Part shown: positions 8,631-17,494 of the stretch, piece by piece | Position numbering within the stretch: position 1 is the stretch's first letter | Layout: every line of letters starts with the position of its first letter | NCBI GenBank assembly: GCA_021824565.1 | Contig: JAKAKL010000046.1 | Span: 1 to 34,676, forward strand | DNA: 34,676 nt | From: Bacteroidota bacterium | Lineage (GTDB): Bacteria; Bacteroidota; Ignavibacteria; Ignavibacteriales; Ignavibacteriaceae | Reading direction: 5' to 3' | Made by a program: the position numbers and the translations under genes | Notes under the pieces: model-generated | What the model saw: the letters and a program-made list of their open reading frames with translations, nothing else | What the model was told of the DNA's origin: nothing | The model's database searches: none

Positions 8631-10352
8631 ATGCCAAATTTTTTTACCGACAATTCAGATTTATTATTTCAATTCAACAGGCTTGATCTGAAAGAGATCG
8701 TACAGCTTACCGAAGAGGATTTTCATCAAGCTGAAAAATTTACTTATGCGCCTATCAATTATGAAGACGCGATAGAAAATTATAAAAAGATTTTAGAAGT
8801 CGTCGGCGACATAGCAAGCAACTTCATTGCACCTCGTGCCGCTTCAGTTGATGAAGAAGGCGCTTCTTTTCACGAAGGGAAAGTAAAATACGCGAAAGGT
8901 ACAAAGGAATCTCTCGATCTTCTTTCTAAAGCTGAATTGATGGGCATGATTCTTCCCCGCGAATATGGCGGGCTTAACTTCCCTACTACAATTTATATGA
9001 TGGCTGTAGAATTAATTTCCCGCGCCGATGCATCATTAATGAATATTTTCGGTCTGCAGGATATTGCAAAAACAATTTCGCAATTTGCTAATGAACAATT
9101 GAAGGAAGAATTCCTTCCAAGTTTTTCTTCCGGCAAATATACAGGCGCAATGGCTTTAACCGAACCTGACGCCGGCTCCGATCTCCAAGCTGTAAAATTA
9201 AGCGCATACCAGGATGAAAATGGCAAATGGTTCTTACGCGGCGTTAAAAGATTCATTACAAACGGCAACGGCGAAGTTCTTTTAGTTCTTGCCAGAACAG
9301 AAGCCGGAACAAAAGATGCGCGCGGCTTAAGCATGTTTGCATGCTATGGAGACGGCACGGTTAAAGTAAGAAGGATCGAACATAAACTCGGAATACACGG
9401 CAGCCCGACTTGCGAGCTGCAGTTCAACGATACGCCGGCATTCCTTGTAGGAGAAAGAAGATTTGGATTACTGAAATATGTAATCTACTTAATGAACCGC
9501 GCGCGTGTCGGAATCGGGGCGCAGTCTCTTGGTATTTCTCAAGCTGCTTACGAGGAAGCTTTAAATTATGCAAAAGCAAGAGAGCAGTTCGGCAAACCGA
9601 TTTCTCAACTTCCGGTTGTATCAAACATGCTTGTTGATATGAGAGTAACGCTTGAGGCAAACCGTTCGTTGTTTTATCAAACCAGTTTGTGGCTCGATAG
9701 GAAAGAGAAGTATGAAGAGCTTTTCGAAAGGCTAAAAGCAGAGAAAAAATCTCTGGCTGAGGTAAATGAAAAGGTAAAAGAAGCCGGCAAGGTAACGGCT
9801 TTCCTTACGCCGCTTACAAAATATGTTTTGTCGGAGTCCGCAAATAAAATCGCTTACGATGCTCTTCAAATACACGGCGGTACAGGTTACATGAAAGAAT
9901 TCAAAGTAGAAAGGTTAGCGCGCGACGCTCGTATTACGAACATATACGAAGGCACTTCGCAGATGCAGATCGTTGCGGCTGCGGGCGGCGCTATTAACGA
10001 TGTGCTTAGCGAATATTTCGATGTGTGGGATAAAAAGGAATATAAAGGCAGCATTGCTCAATTGTTGTCGCACCTGCATGAAATCCGGCAGATTTACTTT
10101 GAGTGCTTGAAATATCTCAAAGATAAAAAAGACAAAAGCTTCCAGGAAATTGCAGCCAAAGATATTGTTGAAATCTACGGCTATCTCTATGTCGGCTACT
10201 TGCTTTTACAGGAAGCGAACTCAGATAACAGGAAAATATTTACAGCGAGGCGATATATCCTGGATGCACTGGCAAAGTCGTTGAAGAACCAGGAAACAAT
10301 AAAGTCCGAGCTTTATTCGGATGTTATTCATGCAGATACTATTTTACAATAA
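8631..10352 (+). CDS. Acyl-CoA dehydrogenase
   Basis: 573 aa flavoenzyme that introduces a trans-2 double bond into acyl-CoA and passes electrons to the adjacent EtfAB. Conserved signatures are 'AMALTEPDAGSDLQA' (173-187), 'ALQIHGGTGYMKEF' (411-424) and 'ARITNIYEGTSQMQ' (433-446), where E440 is the predicted catalytic base. It is longer than the ~380-aa short-chain enzymes: about 35 extra residues precede the fold and about 110 follow it, and a charged insertion lies near 355-385. This matches the ~600-aa bacterial dehydrogenases often found beside etf genes. Chain-length preference cannot be read from the sequence. Beta-oxidation of fatty or branched acyl-CoAs is the likely context. Confidence 0.94.
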   Translation: MPNFFTDNSDLLFQFNRLDLKEIVQLTEEDFHQAEKFTYAPINYEDAIENYKKILEVVGDIASNFIAPRAASVDEEGASFHEGKVKYAKGTKESLDLLSKAELMGMILPREYGGLNFPTTIYMMAVELISRADASLMNIFGLQDIAKTISQFANEQLKEEFLPSFSSGKYTGAMALTEPDAGSDLQAVKLSAYQDENGKWFLRGVKRFITNGNGEVLLVLARTEAGTKDARGLSMFACYGDGTVKVRRIEHKLGIHGSPTCELQFNDTPAFLVGERRFGLLKYVIYLMNRARVGIGAQSLGISQAAYEEALNYAKAREQFGKPISQLPVVSNMLVDMRVTLEANRSLFYQTSLWLDRKEKYEELFERLKAEKKSLAEVNEKVKEAGKVTAFLTPLTKYVLSESANKIAYDALQIHGGTGYMKEFKVERLARDARITNIYEGTSQMQIVAAAGGAINDVLSEYFDVWDKKEYKGSIAQLLSHLHEIRQIYFECLKYLKDKKDKSFQEIAAKDIVEIYGYLYVGYLLLQEANSDNRKIFTARRYILDALAKSLKNQETIKSELYSDVIHADTILQ

Positions 10353-10373
10353 AAAATATCATAAGGCAGTGAT

Positions 10374-10586
10374 ATGAAAACTCAAAAGAAAATCGCTTAC
10401 CGTTTTTTTGATGATAACGAAGAAAAACATTATGTGCTTTCTTCGTTAGATCATAAGGAACTGGAAGCATTGGTAGAAAAGTTCAAAACTAAGAGGGAAA
10501 AAGTAGTTGCTAAGGATTTTGTCACTTATTTAAAACGACATGACAAAGCCGCTGAGGAAGTTATACTTAAGGATTTTTATTTCTAA
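10374..10586 (+). CDS. Small charged protein of unknown function
   Basis: 70 aa, Lys/Glu-rich, with no signal peptide or membrane segment and probably helical. A fair ribosome site (AAGG, seven bases before the ATG) and its place 21 bases after the dehydrogenase suggest it is the last gene of the etf operon. No family recognised. Confidence 0.65.
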   Translation: MKTQKKIAYRFFDDNEEKHYVLSSLDHKELEALVEKFKTKREKVVAKDFVTYLKRHDKAAEEVILKDFYF

Positions 10587-10618
10587 GTCAACGAATTAGG
10601 AAAGCGGGAGAAAAACGA

Positions 10619-11083
10619 TTAATTATTTCTTTTGTCTATTTCCTTTTCAAAGCAAATACTGTTTTCAACATTCTTGTACTGCCCGTAATTTGGGATAACA
10701 GTGTAGCCGCTGTTTGTATAAAGCCGTACAGCTTCCGGCTGCTTTCTGCCGGTTTCGAGTATACATTTTTTATAATTTAGTTCAATCGCCCAGTTCTCAA
10801 GCTCATCCAAAATTCTTCTGCCTATTCTTCTGCCGCGGTATTCGGGCTTTACATACATTCTTTTCACTTCCATTGTGCCGCTGTCGTATTCCTTTATTGC
10901 TCCGCAACCGATTGCTGTGCTGTCATCATAAGCGACGATCACATTTTTTATTTTGTCAATCTTATTGTACTGCGCGTAGAATCCATGCTGCTCGCCGTCT
11001 TTCTCATGCAAGTATTCATCGAGCTTTGAGACGAGATTAACAAAGTCTTTATTTCCAGAGTCGGTTCTTTTAAGTGAAAGCAT
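10619..11083 (-). CDS. GNAT-family N-acetyltransferase
   Basis: 154 aa covering one GNAT domain. The acetyl-CoA pyrophosphate loop is 'VKPEYRGRRIGRRILDELE' (78-96, core RGRRIG), preceded by the beta4 strand 'TMEVKRMYV' and followed by the typical 'CILETGRKQPEAVRLYTNSGY' end. The fold transfers an acetyl group from acetyl-CoA to an amine, and the substrate cannot be predicted. The ATG has GGAAGA upstream. It is convergent with the 70-aa gene and separated from it by only 32 bases. Confidence 0.92.
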   Translation of the reverse strand: MLSLKRTDSGNKDFVNLVSKLDEYLHEKDGEQHGFYAQYNKIDKIKNVIVAYDDSTAIGCGAIKEYDSGTMEVKRMYVKPEYRGRRIGRRILDELENWAIELNYKKCILETGRKQPEAVRLYTNSGYTVIPNYGQYKNVENSICFEKEIDKRNN

Positions 11084-11156
11084 TATAATTCTTCCAGATT
11101 GCTTTTTTATATCTCGCCCGGTACATAATTAAATAACTTCTCGCGTCTTCAAAAAT

Positions 11157-12101
11157 TTAATTAGCCTTCGAATGTTCCATGAAGAAATTCCATATCAGAT
11201 CGGTAGCGTTTATTTTATTAGATGATTTGCCGACGAGGTATTTGGGAAGCAGGTTTGTACCGCCGGGCCACGAATGCCCCATTCCTTCGACTGTATAAAA
11301 ATCCGATTCAGCTCCTGCGCTGTCCGGACCTATTCTTTTACCTGTTACACCGTTATTGCTGTATATTGTTTTCTGCTCATCAGGACATTTTAATAGATCT
11401 CCCCATAGTTCCCACATCTTTTCGGCAGATATTCTTTCCTCTTCCTCTCCGAATCGTTTTACCTTTCCGCCGTTGAACGGATTAATCGGATCGTCAGTGC
11501 CGTAAATTAATATTAAGGACACCGGCATTTTAAGAGGATGAGGCTTCACAAGCAGCACACTTGACACAGGCGCGATTGCGGCGACTTTATCCGAAAGCTC
11601 CATCCCGGCTCTGAACGTCATAGCTGCGCCATTTGAAAATCCGGCGATATAAATTCTGTTTTTATCGACGGAATATTTTGATTCGAGAATTGTTATTACA
11701 GTATCAATAAAACCAACGTCATTTATTCCTTTAACTTCAGAGGGCGTTCCCTCTCCTCCGCAATTCCATGACCTTGGATTAAATAAAAAGCTTTCCCTTC
11801 TACCGGGATGTTTTAGTACTCCGTTCAAGCCAGCGACTATAAAATGTTCTTTGTCGGATTTTTCGATCCAGTGCCCCTGCTCCAATCCATTTTTGCCGTT
11901 GCCTCCGAACCCGTGCAGAAAAATAACTAGCGGATACTTTTCTTTAGGGTCATAAACGCTTGGCAGATGAAGATAATAGCTCCTTCCATAGCCTCCGTAT
12001 AATATTCTTTCTTCCTTTAGATTATCATTTCCATTTTCAAAAGTCTTGCTTTGTATATAAAAAGGATAAAGCAATAACAGCGCTGCGAGTACGAGTTTCA
12101 T
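11157..12101 (-). CDS. Secreted esterase / PHB-depolymerase-like (LpqC family)
   Basis: 314 aa with a short signal peptide (about 1-18, MKLVLAALLLLYPFYIQS). The alpha/beta hydrolase fold shows the oxyanion motif HGFGG (63-67), nucleophile S156 in 'IAGFSNGAAMTF', an acidic residue near 'GTDDPINPFNGG' (D203/D204) and H276 in 'GMGHSWPGG'. This arrangement is that of CE1-type feruloyl/acetylxylan esterases and extracellular poly(3-hydroxybutyrate) depolymerase-like proteins. An exported esterase acting on polymers or their side chains fits the neighbouring secreted amylase. No clear Shine-Dalgarno is visible. The exact substrate is unknown. Confidence 0.88.
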   Translation of the reverse strand: MKLVLAALLLLYPFYIQSKTFENGNDNLKEERILYGGYGRSYYLHLPSVYDPKEKYPLVIFLHGFGGNGKNGLEQGHWIEKSDKEHFIVAGLNGVLKHPGRRESFLFNPRSWNCGGEGTPSEVKGINDVGFIDTVITILESKYSVDKNRIYIAGFSNGAAMTFRAGMELSDKVAAIAPVSSVLLVKPHPLKMPVSLILIYGTDDPINPFNGGKVKRFGEEEERISAEKMWELWGDLLKCPDEQKTIYSNNGVTGKRIGPDSAGAESDFYTVEGMGHSWPGGTNLLPKYLVGKSSNKINATDLIWNFFMEHSKAN

Positions 12102-12241
12102 ATTTAAAATTTGTTTTGTGAATTATGCGTTAAAGATAATGCAAAATTATATTTGATAATAAGGTGAATAACTAGAAATCTTTAACAAGTGAACTGAATC
12201 ATTCCGGCAGAAATAAATTAGCCGCATGTTATCCGCAGAAT

Positions 12242-13399
12242 TTAAAAATTAAAATCACTCGGCTCGCCGTTAATTTCCCTTCCACGCAAGATCATATTCT
12301 TAACCATTTCGGAACTGTACGGATAGCTGCTTTCAAAATGCTTGTTGAATGCAAGACCGCTTTTTAGTCTGAACAGGTAATCGTTGTACGCCTTAGGCAG
12401 TTCTTCCAATAATTTTTTCCTTATATATTCGTCTGCGGCAGAAATGATACCGGTGCGCCAGTTGCTGTCATAATTTATAGGGCAAATTTCCGCCGCGCCG
12501 CGCAAAGTCTCCAATGCATCGTTGACCATCTCGTCTTCCTCGGTCTCGAAGCTGTTGTTGTACGCGTGCCATTTTATAATAAAGCTGCCGTCTTCACACT
12601 TCTTTAAGAATTCCAGCATTACTTCATCGTCCGAATAATCAAGGTAAGGTCTTCTGTCATAAACCGGCTTGGGTAGGTTCGGGTTTTTCTCTTCATTCTT
12701 TTTCCTATCATAATCGCGGCAGAGCTGCATATAGAATTCTTCTTTTGTGCCTCGAATATCATCAAGCATATATAAAGAGCTTAAGCCAGTGTTGTTCTCA
12801 TAGTACTCATACCAGCCGGGCGTTTCATACGAATAGTGATCGGAGTCCGGATCAATGGATTGCTCCTTGAAAGAATCGTATTCCTGCCACATCGTCAGGT
12901 AATCTGTTTTTATATCTTCCATTCTTTCAGATGATATAAACGTCATGTACAAATCAAATTCTTCTTGCGTTATAGGAGTAAGGAAAGGACATGACTCGAT
13001 ATCCTCTGACCATTCCCTGAACTCCGATGAGACCTCGATCTCCTCTATTTTTATTTGCTCAGCTCTCCACCTGCACTGGAGATCGAACAGTTTCCTTTGC
13101 TGTATCTGCCATAAATATTCTTCAGCCATCAATGAATATCTCAGCAATTTATCTTCTTCGTTCTCAAGCAGTTTCGCACCGGTTATTAAAATTTCTGCTT
13201 TCACTGAAGCGAAATGATTTTTAAAATTTGTTACGCTGACTTCGCGGTATTCATTCAAGAACTCCGCGTACTTAGGGTTTGTATTTAGGTCATCCAGGAT
13301 TTCTTTTTCCAGCCTTGATTTATCCGACCATGTTAACGGCTTCTTTTTATTTTTATCTTCTTCCTTTTGTTCGCTTCTGTTGTTTTCTTTCTCTTCCAT
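12242..13399 (-). CDS. Acidic cytoplasmic protein of unknown function
   Basis: 385 aa with no signal peptide or membrane segment, unusually rich in Glu, Asp, Tyr and Trp. The first ~25 residues are a Glu/Lys/Asn tail that looks disordered. The middle is helical with scattered aromatics ('TPGWYEYYENNTGLSSLYML'). A strong ribosome site (GAGGAG, six bases before the ATG) makes the start secure. No known family, catalytic motif or repeat was recognised. It lies alone between the esterase and the DinB-like gene. Confidence 0.8.
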   Translation of the reverse strand: MEEKENNRSEQKEEDKNKKKPLTWSDKSRLEKEILDDLNTNPKYAEFLNEYREVSVTNFKNHFASVKAEILITGAKLLENEEDKLLRYSLMAEEYLWQIQQRKLFDLQCRWRAEQIKIEEIEVSSEFREWSEDIESCPFLTPITQEEFDLYMTFISSERMEDIKTDYLTMWQEYDSFKEQSIDPDSDHYSYETPGWYEYYENNTGLSSLYMLDDIRGTKEEFYMQLCRDYDRKKNEEKNPNLPKPVYDRRPYLDYSDDEVMLEFLKKCEDGSFIIKWHAYNNSFETEEDEMVNDALETLRGAAEICPINYDSNWRTGIISAADEYIRKKLLEELPKAYNDYLFRLKSGLAFNKHFESSYPYSSEMVKNMILRGREINGEPSDFNF

Positions 13400-13465
13400 T
13401 TTAATCTCCTCTATACTAACAATTGTTTTTATTTTTTCCCATATTCTTTTTTAAATCCATTTGCT

Positions 13466-13912
13466 TCATTTATCGATCAGTCTGCGATGATAATTTATCT
13501 GCCCGACATGATAGTTAAGATGCGCTATAAGCGAAACAAGGAAAAATCCGGTCGTCATATTTTTTTTAGCGACATCAACCGGATATATTTTTTTAAAGTC
13601 ATCGTCATGCAGCTTTTGCAGCGCCGCGGCAACGGCTTCCTTTGCCTTATCTATACCTTCCAGCAATTCTGATCTGCTTACGCCCTTGAGGCTGAATTCT
13701 TTTTCCCTGTCTCTCTTATATTCAACCCCTCCAAGAATGCGCCCGATAAACTCTCTTAGATTGCCGATTAAGTGCAGGCATAAATTGCCGCCGCAGTTCT
13801 TTATTTCTCCATCAATCTTCCATAAGGCAGACTCGCTTTTATACAGACTTATTTCATCTCTTAATTTATTTATGTCCCGCTCGAATATTTCTATCAAATC
13901 TTCTTTTAGCAT
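13466..13912 (-). CDS. DinB-superfamily (DUF1572-like) protein
   Basis: 148 aa. The start is the ATG at 13912, preceded by a purine-rich GGAAAGG. An in-frame TTG at 13933 would put that ribosome site inside the gene. The protein is a probable four-helix bundle. The C-terminal 'LIAHLNYHVGQINYHRRL' has the spaced histidines of the DinB/YfiT metal-binding superfamily, and 'LCLHLIGNLREFIGRILGG' with 'YKRDREKEFS' matches the DUF1572 pattern as recalled. Related proteins include thiol transferases and stress-induced proteins; the actual role is not known. Confidence 0.85.
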   Translation of the reverse strand: MLKEDLIEIFERDINKLRDEISLYKSESALWKIDGEIKNCGGNLCLHLIGNLREFIGRILGGVEYKRDREKEFSLKGVSRSELLEGIDKAKEAVAAALQKLHDDDFKKIYPVDVAKKNMTTGFFLVSLIAHLNYHVGQINYHRRLIDK

Positions 13913-13967
13913 TGCTTTGCCTTTCCTTTCCAAAACGCTGAATCTTTTTTATAATAAAATAAATTTA

Positions 13968-14114
13968 TTACATAATAATTGCAAAACCGTTTGAGTATAC
14001 AGCACTCACATCTCTTTCATTCGCTTCTCTCAAACATGTTCGACAATTGGCGGTAGCGAAAAAAAAAGTGTGTGTTTTGCCGCTGTCTATCGCGGGTACT
14101 TTTTCCTTTTCCAT
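13968..14114 (-). CDS. Possible 48-aa CxxC microprotein, translationally coupled
   Basis: The ATG at 14114 shares one base with the stop of the membrane protein gene (TAATG), and the purine run AAGGATAAGGAAG in that gene's end could act as its ribosome site. The frame runs 48 codons to TAA and contains 'ANCRTCLREANERDV', a CxxC pair at C24/C27. A nine-base T-run encodes FFF at residues 17-19 and could mark a slippage or frameshift. Coupling favours a real gene; the short length and weak composition argue against one. Confidence 0.35.
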   Translation of the reverse strand: MEKEKVPAIDSGKTHTFFFATANCRTCLREANERDVSAVYSNGFAIIM

Positions 14115-14767
14115 TAAACTTCCTTATCCTTTACAAGCGTTTCGCCTTTTATCAGCCATGAGACTCCGAACGCCGCTAACGATACTGCTTCAAATATCAG
14201 GACTGGTTGTATTGCCGCAATAAAAGTTTTTACAAGAAAAACTTTGTAAACCAGTATGCAAAGAATTGAGAAGATAATTATATATCCGCATAATTTATAA
14301 ATTCTATTTCTCTTTATTTTCTCCGGCGTCATAGCGCCGCCGTGCTTTGTAAATAAGAATATCGAATTGAATGCAAGCGAAAGAAAGAACAATGATGCGC
14401 ACGTAAGATGAAAATAAACGGACACGCTGTCGTTAAGTTGAAATATGCCTGTCTTAAACACACCGCTGCTTTCTAATGACGTCGGGAAGAACGCGATACC
14501 AAATGCGAATATCCCGCTGATGTTACCGGTTACGTCGTCTATCTTTTCATAGCCTTTGTATGACATCAAGAATAGACCGACGCAGCAGAGCAGTCCAACA
14601 AAGAAATCACGCATGTTTGTATAGTAATAGCTGCTGATAGAATCGCCGAAGACAAATCCGTTTTGAATGAATCCGCCTAATATTACTATCATTGGCAATC
14701 CTATCCCCAGGATGCCGATAACTCGCCTCATTGTTAAGTATGAAATAATTAATCCGCGGTCAGTCAT
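14114..14767 (-). CDS. Six-helix integral membrane protein, unknown function
   Basis: 217 aa with predicted membrane segments at about 16-34, 54-70, 82-96, 115-139, 158-179 and 182-206. The loop after helix 1, 'GDSISSYYYTNMRDFFVG', looks conserved and recalls a DUF998-like group of bacterial membrane proteins; this is recall, not a match. H120 sits inside helix 4. AAAGGA lies ten bases before the ATG. It may form a two-gene unit with the overlapping 48-aa frame downstream. Confidence 0.8.
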   Translation of the reverse strand: MTDRGLIISYLTMRRVIGILGIGLPMIVILGGFIQNGFVFGDSISSYYYTNMRDFFVGLLCCVGLFLMSYKGYEKIDDVTGNISGIFAFGIAFFPTSLESSGVFKTGIFQLNDSVSVYFHLTCASLFFLSLAFNSIFLFTKHGGAMTPEKIKRNRIYKLCGYIIIFSILCILVYKVFLVKTFIAAIQPVLIFEAVSLAAFGVSWLIKGETLVKDKEV

Positions 14768-15330
14768 GATTAATCCATCCTTTCATAAAATTAAATATTA
14801 CAATAATATATTATCCAATTATCAGAGGTTATGCAAGAATAATTTTTTATAGCCGCGCCCTTTGTGAGACCGAGTGAAAACTTTAGAACATTGTTTAAAC
14901 TCGTTCTATACTGAAAGCCCTCTCTTTTTATGAGACAAATTTAGCGTGACTTCATTCATTGCAGACTTATTTTAACACAACTTCTTCACGTTTAGGAAGT
15001 CGAAACGGCATCATAAAAAAAATAAGATGTATATAAGATTGAAACAAAGGCTTTGAAAGTTTACACTATCGTACCCTGTACCGTTTACAATTTACCATGT
15101 CGTCAAAAAAAGTGAATATAACTTTCCCGTTTACAATGCTGTTTTCCCTCAATGAATTTTTTCTATCCTTTTATTAAAGAATAAAATCAAAGAATTATTT
15201 TCTCATACGGCGGCATGTAGTTTGACTTAAGCTAGGAATAACTATTCTGTTCCTTAAATTTTCTTGATCGCCGATGTGGTGATTCAAACTAAATCCGTTT
15301 TCTATTTATTAATTTTAGATGGAGTTATAT
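14768..15330. other. 563-bp AT-rich divergent intergenic region
   Basis: Separates the membrane protein (minus) from the large T9SS protein (plus). No convincing gene or RNA was recognised. An 11-base direct repeat, CCGTTTACAAT, occurs at 15081-15091 and 15127-15137. An imperfect inverted repeat around AGGAA/TTCCT lies near 15235-15256. It is long enough to hold a regulated promoter or a small RNA, but neither can be shown. Confidence 0.4.
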
Positions 15331-17358
15331 ATGAAAATTCTACACAACTTTCAGTTAATTGCATTGACGGCGTTCGCCAGTGTAATTGTTATGCGCTCCG
15401 CCTTTGCTCAAGGCTGGGTTAAACAAGCAAGCGGAACGACTAATAATCTTAACAGTGTTTACTTTGTTAATACAGATACAGGCTTTGCTGCGGGTGATGC
15501 CGGTACGCTTTTGCGCACTACAAATGGCGGCAATGACTGGACTTCCTTGTCAAGCGGAACAACAAATTCTTTGTATGAAGTAAAATTTTTTGACCCCGGC
15601 AACGGCGTAATTGTCGGCGATGCAGGTATAGTCTTAAAAACTACTGACGGAGGAATTTCATGGTCAAGCGAATCAAGCGGGACAACCGCAAATCTTACCG
15701 CAGTTTCCTTTGCTGATTCGACAACGTTAGTTGCCGGTGCAGAAAATGGCACTATCATTCGCTCTACTGATGGCGGTATTACTTGGACTGGAGTCGCCAA
15801 TCCCAGCGGACATCCTGCCGCTTTTACAAGCATTTCTTTCGGAAATGCAAATGATGGACTTGCCTGTGCACCTACTGCTTACACAGATATTTTGCGCACT
15901 ACCGACGCTGGCACAACATGGTCCGTTGTCAACGAGAGTTTTACTTTGTATGGAGTTCAATATATTTCCTCTAATACTGCTATTGCAGTTGGTTATGAAA
16001 TTGGTACTGGCTCAGCCTCTGTATCGGCAAAGACCACAGACAATGGACGCACCTGGAATGGCACCGGAGGACCTTTTGATCGATACGCTGAACTCACAGC
16101 AATCTCTGCGCCGGAGGCAAACTTCTGGTCGGTTATAGATGATAAAAATAATGCCGATCAAATATTGTGTACGACTAACGGCGGTTCTTCCTGGAATGCA
16201 CAAATAACCGGAAACTTCTATGCAATATTTTTCACTGATTCTAATAATGGAACTGTTGTCGGCAGCGGAGGAACAATTATGCACACCACTGACGGAGGCG
16301 CAACTATACCCCCGGAACCAGCTCTTGATTTACCGCTCAATGGAACAACCGGAGTTTCTACTTCTGTAATGCTTGAGTTTCACCCGGCTACCTTATTTGC
16401 ATCATATGGGCTTCAAGTTTCTAAGGATTCAAATTTCACAACATTTGTTCTGAATTTAAGTAATCTTCATCCTGCAAACGACGGGAACATTTATTATTTA
16501 CTTAGCGGACTCGACTCAAATACTGTTTATTACTGGCGAGCTAATACTTCAAATGTTTATGGAACTAGCTCTTGGTCTAAGACTTGGCATTTTAAAACAA
16601 TTTCCTCATACCCAAATCTTGTGGTTTACGACGGAACTCTCCAATCTCCCTGGGATGACGCATCGTGGAGTTCAACAGTAGTTTATACCGATACAAATGC
16701 AATCAAGGTTTCGGCTGATGCATGGGGATCATGGAGCGCTCATTACGGCAGTTGGGGCTCGCAAGTGGTAAACCCAGCAACCTATTCCGGACTTGGAGTT
16801 TCACTCTACGGTAATGCTTCGGTTGGAATTGAATTTGAAAATGATTCTTCTCAATCATTCCCTTACATACTTGAAAACGCCGGTGGAAACAACTGGATGG
16901 ACTATAAAATACCAATGAGTTCGCTGAATCCCAACGACTATTCTATAACCCGTATCGATGTACAATCGAATAATAGCGCACCCGTTGAATATTTTGTTAA
17001 GAACATCCGGCTGATCGGCGGTCCCAAAACTACCTCGGCTGCAAATTCCTTAACTTATGCAGCGAAGGGATTGAAGATGAATAATTATATGCCTCTTACT
17101 TTTAATTTATTGCAGAATTATCCTAATCCATTCAATCCTTCGACTGTAATAAGATATCAATTAGCATCTAAAGACTTTGTTACTTTGAAGATATATGATG
17201 AGCTTGGAAGAGTTGTACAGACGCTTGTAAATCAATATCAAAATCAAGGTTGGTACCGCGTAAATTTCAATGCATCCAACCTTGCGAGCGGATTATACAT
17301 CTACCGCATTCAAGCAGGCAGATTTATCGCCGCGAAAAAAATGATGCTGCTGAAATAA
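15331..17358 (+). CDS. Large T9SS-exported protein with Ycf48/BNR-type propeller
   Basis: 675 aa. The ATG at 15331 has GGAG at 15321-15324 with six bases of spacing and starts a signal peptide (MKILHNFQLIALTAF...SAFAQ). The in-frame ATG at 15319 overlaps that site and is rejected. Residues ~30-330 contain about seven ~40-residue blades with recurring 'TGFAAGDAGTLLRTTNGG' and 'DGGITW' turns, as in Ycf48/BNR photosystem-assembly-like propellers. Then comes a fibronectin III-like domain (~335-425), a ~130-residue W-rich beta-sandwich ('SWSAHYGSWGSQVVNPATYS') that may be carbohydrate-binding, and a T9SS type A sorting domain ('LLQNYPNPFNPSTVIRYQL') ending KKMMLLK. It is probably a surface-exposed adhesion or glycan-binding protein, with no catalytic residues seen. 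Confidence 0.92.
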   Translation: MKILHNFQLIALTAFASVIVMRSAFAQGWVKQASGTTNNLNSVYFVNTDTGFAAGDAGTLLRTTNGGNDWTSLSSGTTNSLYEVKFFDPGNGVIVGDAGIVLKTTDGGISWSSESSGTTANLTAVSFADSTTLVAGAENGTIIRSTDGGITWTGVANPSGHPAAFTSISFGNANDGLACAPTAYTDILRTTDAGTTWSVVNESFTLYGVQYISSNTAIAVGYEIGTGSASVSAKTTDNGRTWNGTGGPFDRYAELTAISAPEANFWSVIDDKNNADQILCTTNGGSSWNAQITGNFYAIFFTDSNNGTVVGSGGTIMHTTDGGATIPPEPALDLPLNGTTGVSTSVMLEFHPATLFASYGLQVSKDSNFTTFVLNLSNLHPANDGNIYYLLSGLDSNTVYYWRANTSNVYGTSSWSKTWHFKTISSYPNLVVYDGTLQSPWDDASWSSTVVYTDTNAIKVSADAWGSWSAHYGSWGSQVVNPATYSGLGVSLYGNASVGIEFENDSSQSFPYILENAGGNNWMDYKIPMSSLNPNDYSITRIDVQSNNSAPVEYFVKNIRLIGGPKTTSAANSLTYAAKGLKMNNYMPLTFNLLQNYPNPFNPSTVIRYQLASKDFVTLKIYDELGRVVQTLVNQYQNQGWYRVNFNASNLASGLYIYRIQAGRFIAAKKMMLLK

Positions 17359-17444
17359 ATTTTAGTTTCTCAGCATCATTTGCGCAAGACGTTGAACTAA
17401 GAACGATTGTTTAAATGTAAGTACTACACTTATGCTCAGAGTGT

Positions 17445-17494
17445 AAAAAATCTTGCCGGGTATTTATAGCTCTTTATATCCGGCTTGATTTTTT
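17445..17494. terminator. Bidirectional terminator-like hairpin
   Basis: AAAAAATC (17445-17452) pairs with GATTTTTT (17487-17494). After a TT/TT mismatch, GCCGG (17455-17459) pairs with CCGGC (17480-17484) around a 20-base loop. The T-run favours termination of the plus-strand propeller gene, and the A-run on the other side serves the minus strand. The loop is longer than in most intrinsic terminators. Confidence 0.6.

Noticed and set aside
15459-16284. Minus-strand and alternative-frame ORFs inside the large T9SS protein gene
   Set aside because: The propeller repeats keep several frames open; the signal peptide, ribosome site and T9SS tail all belong to the plus-strand frame.
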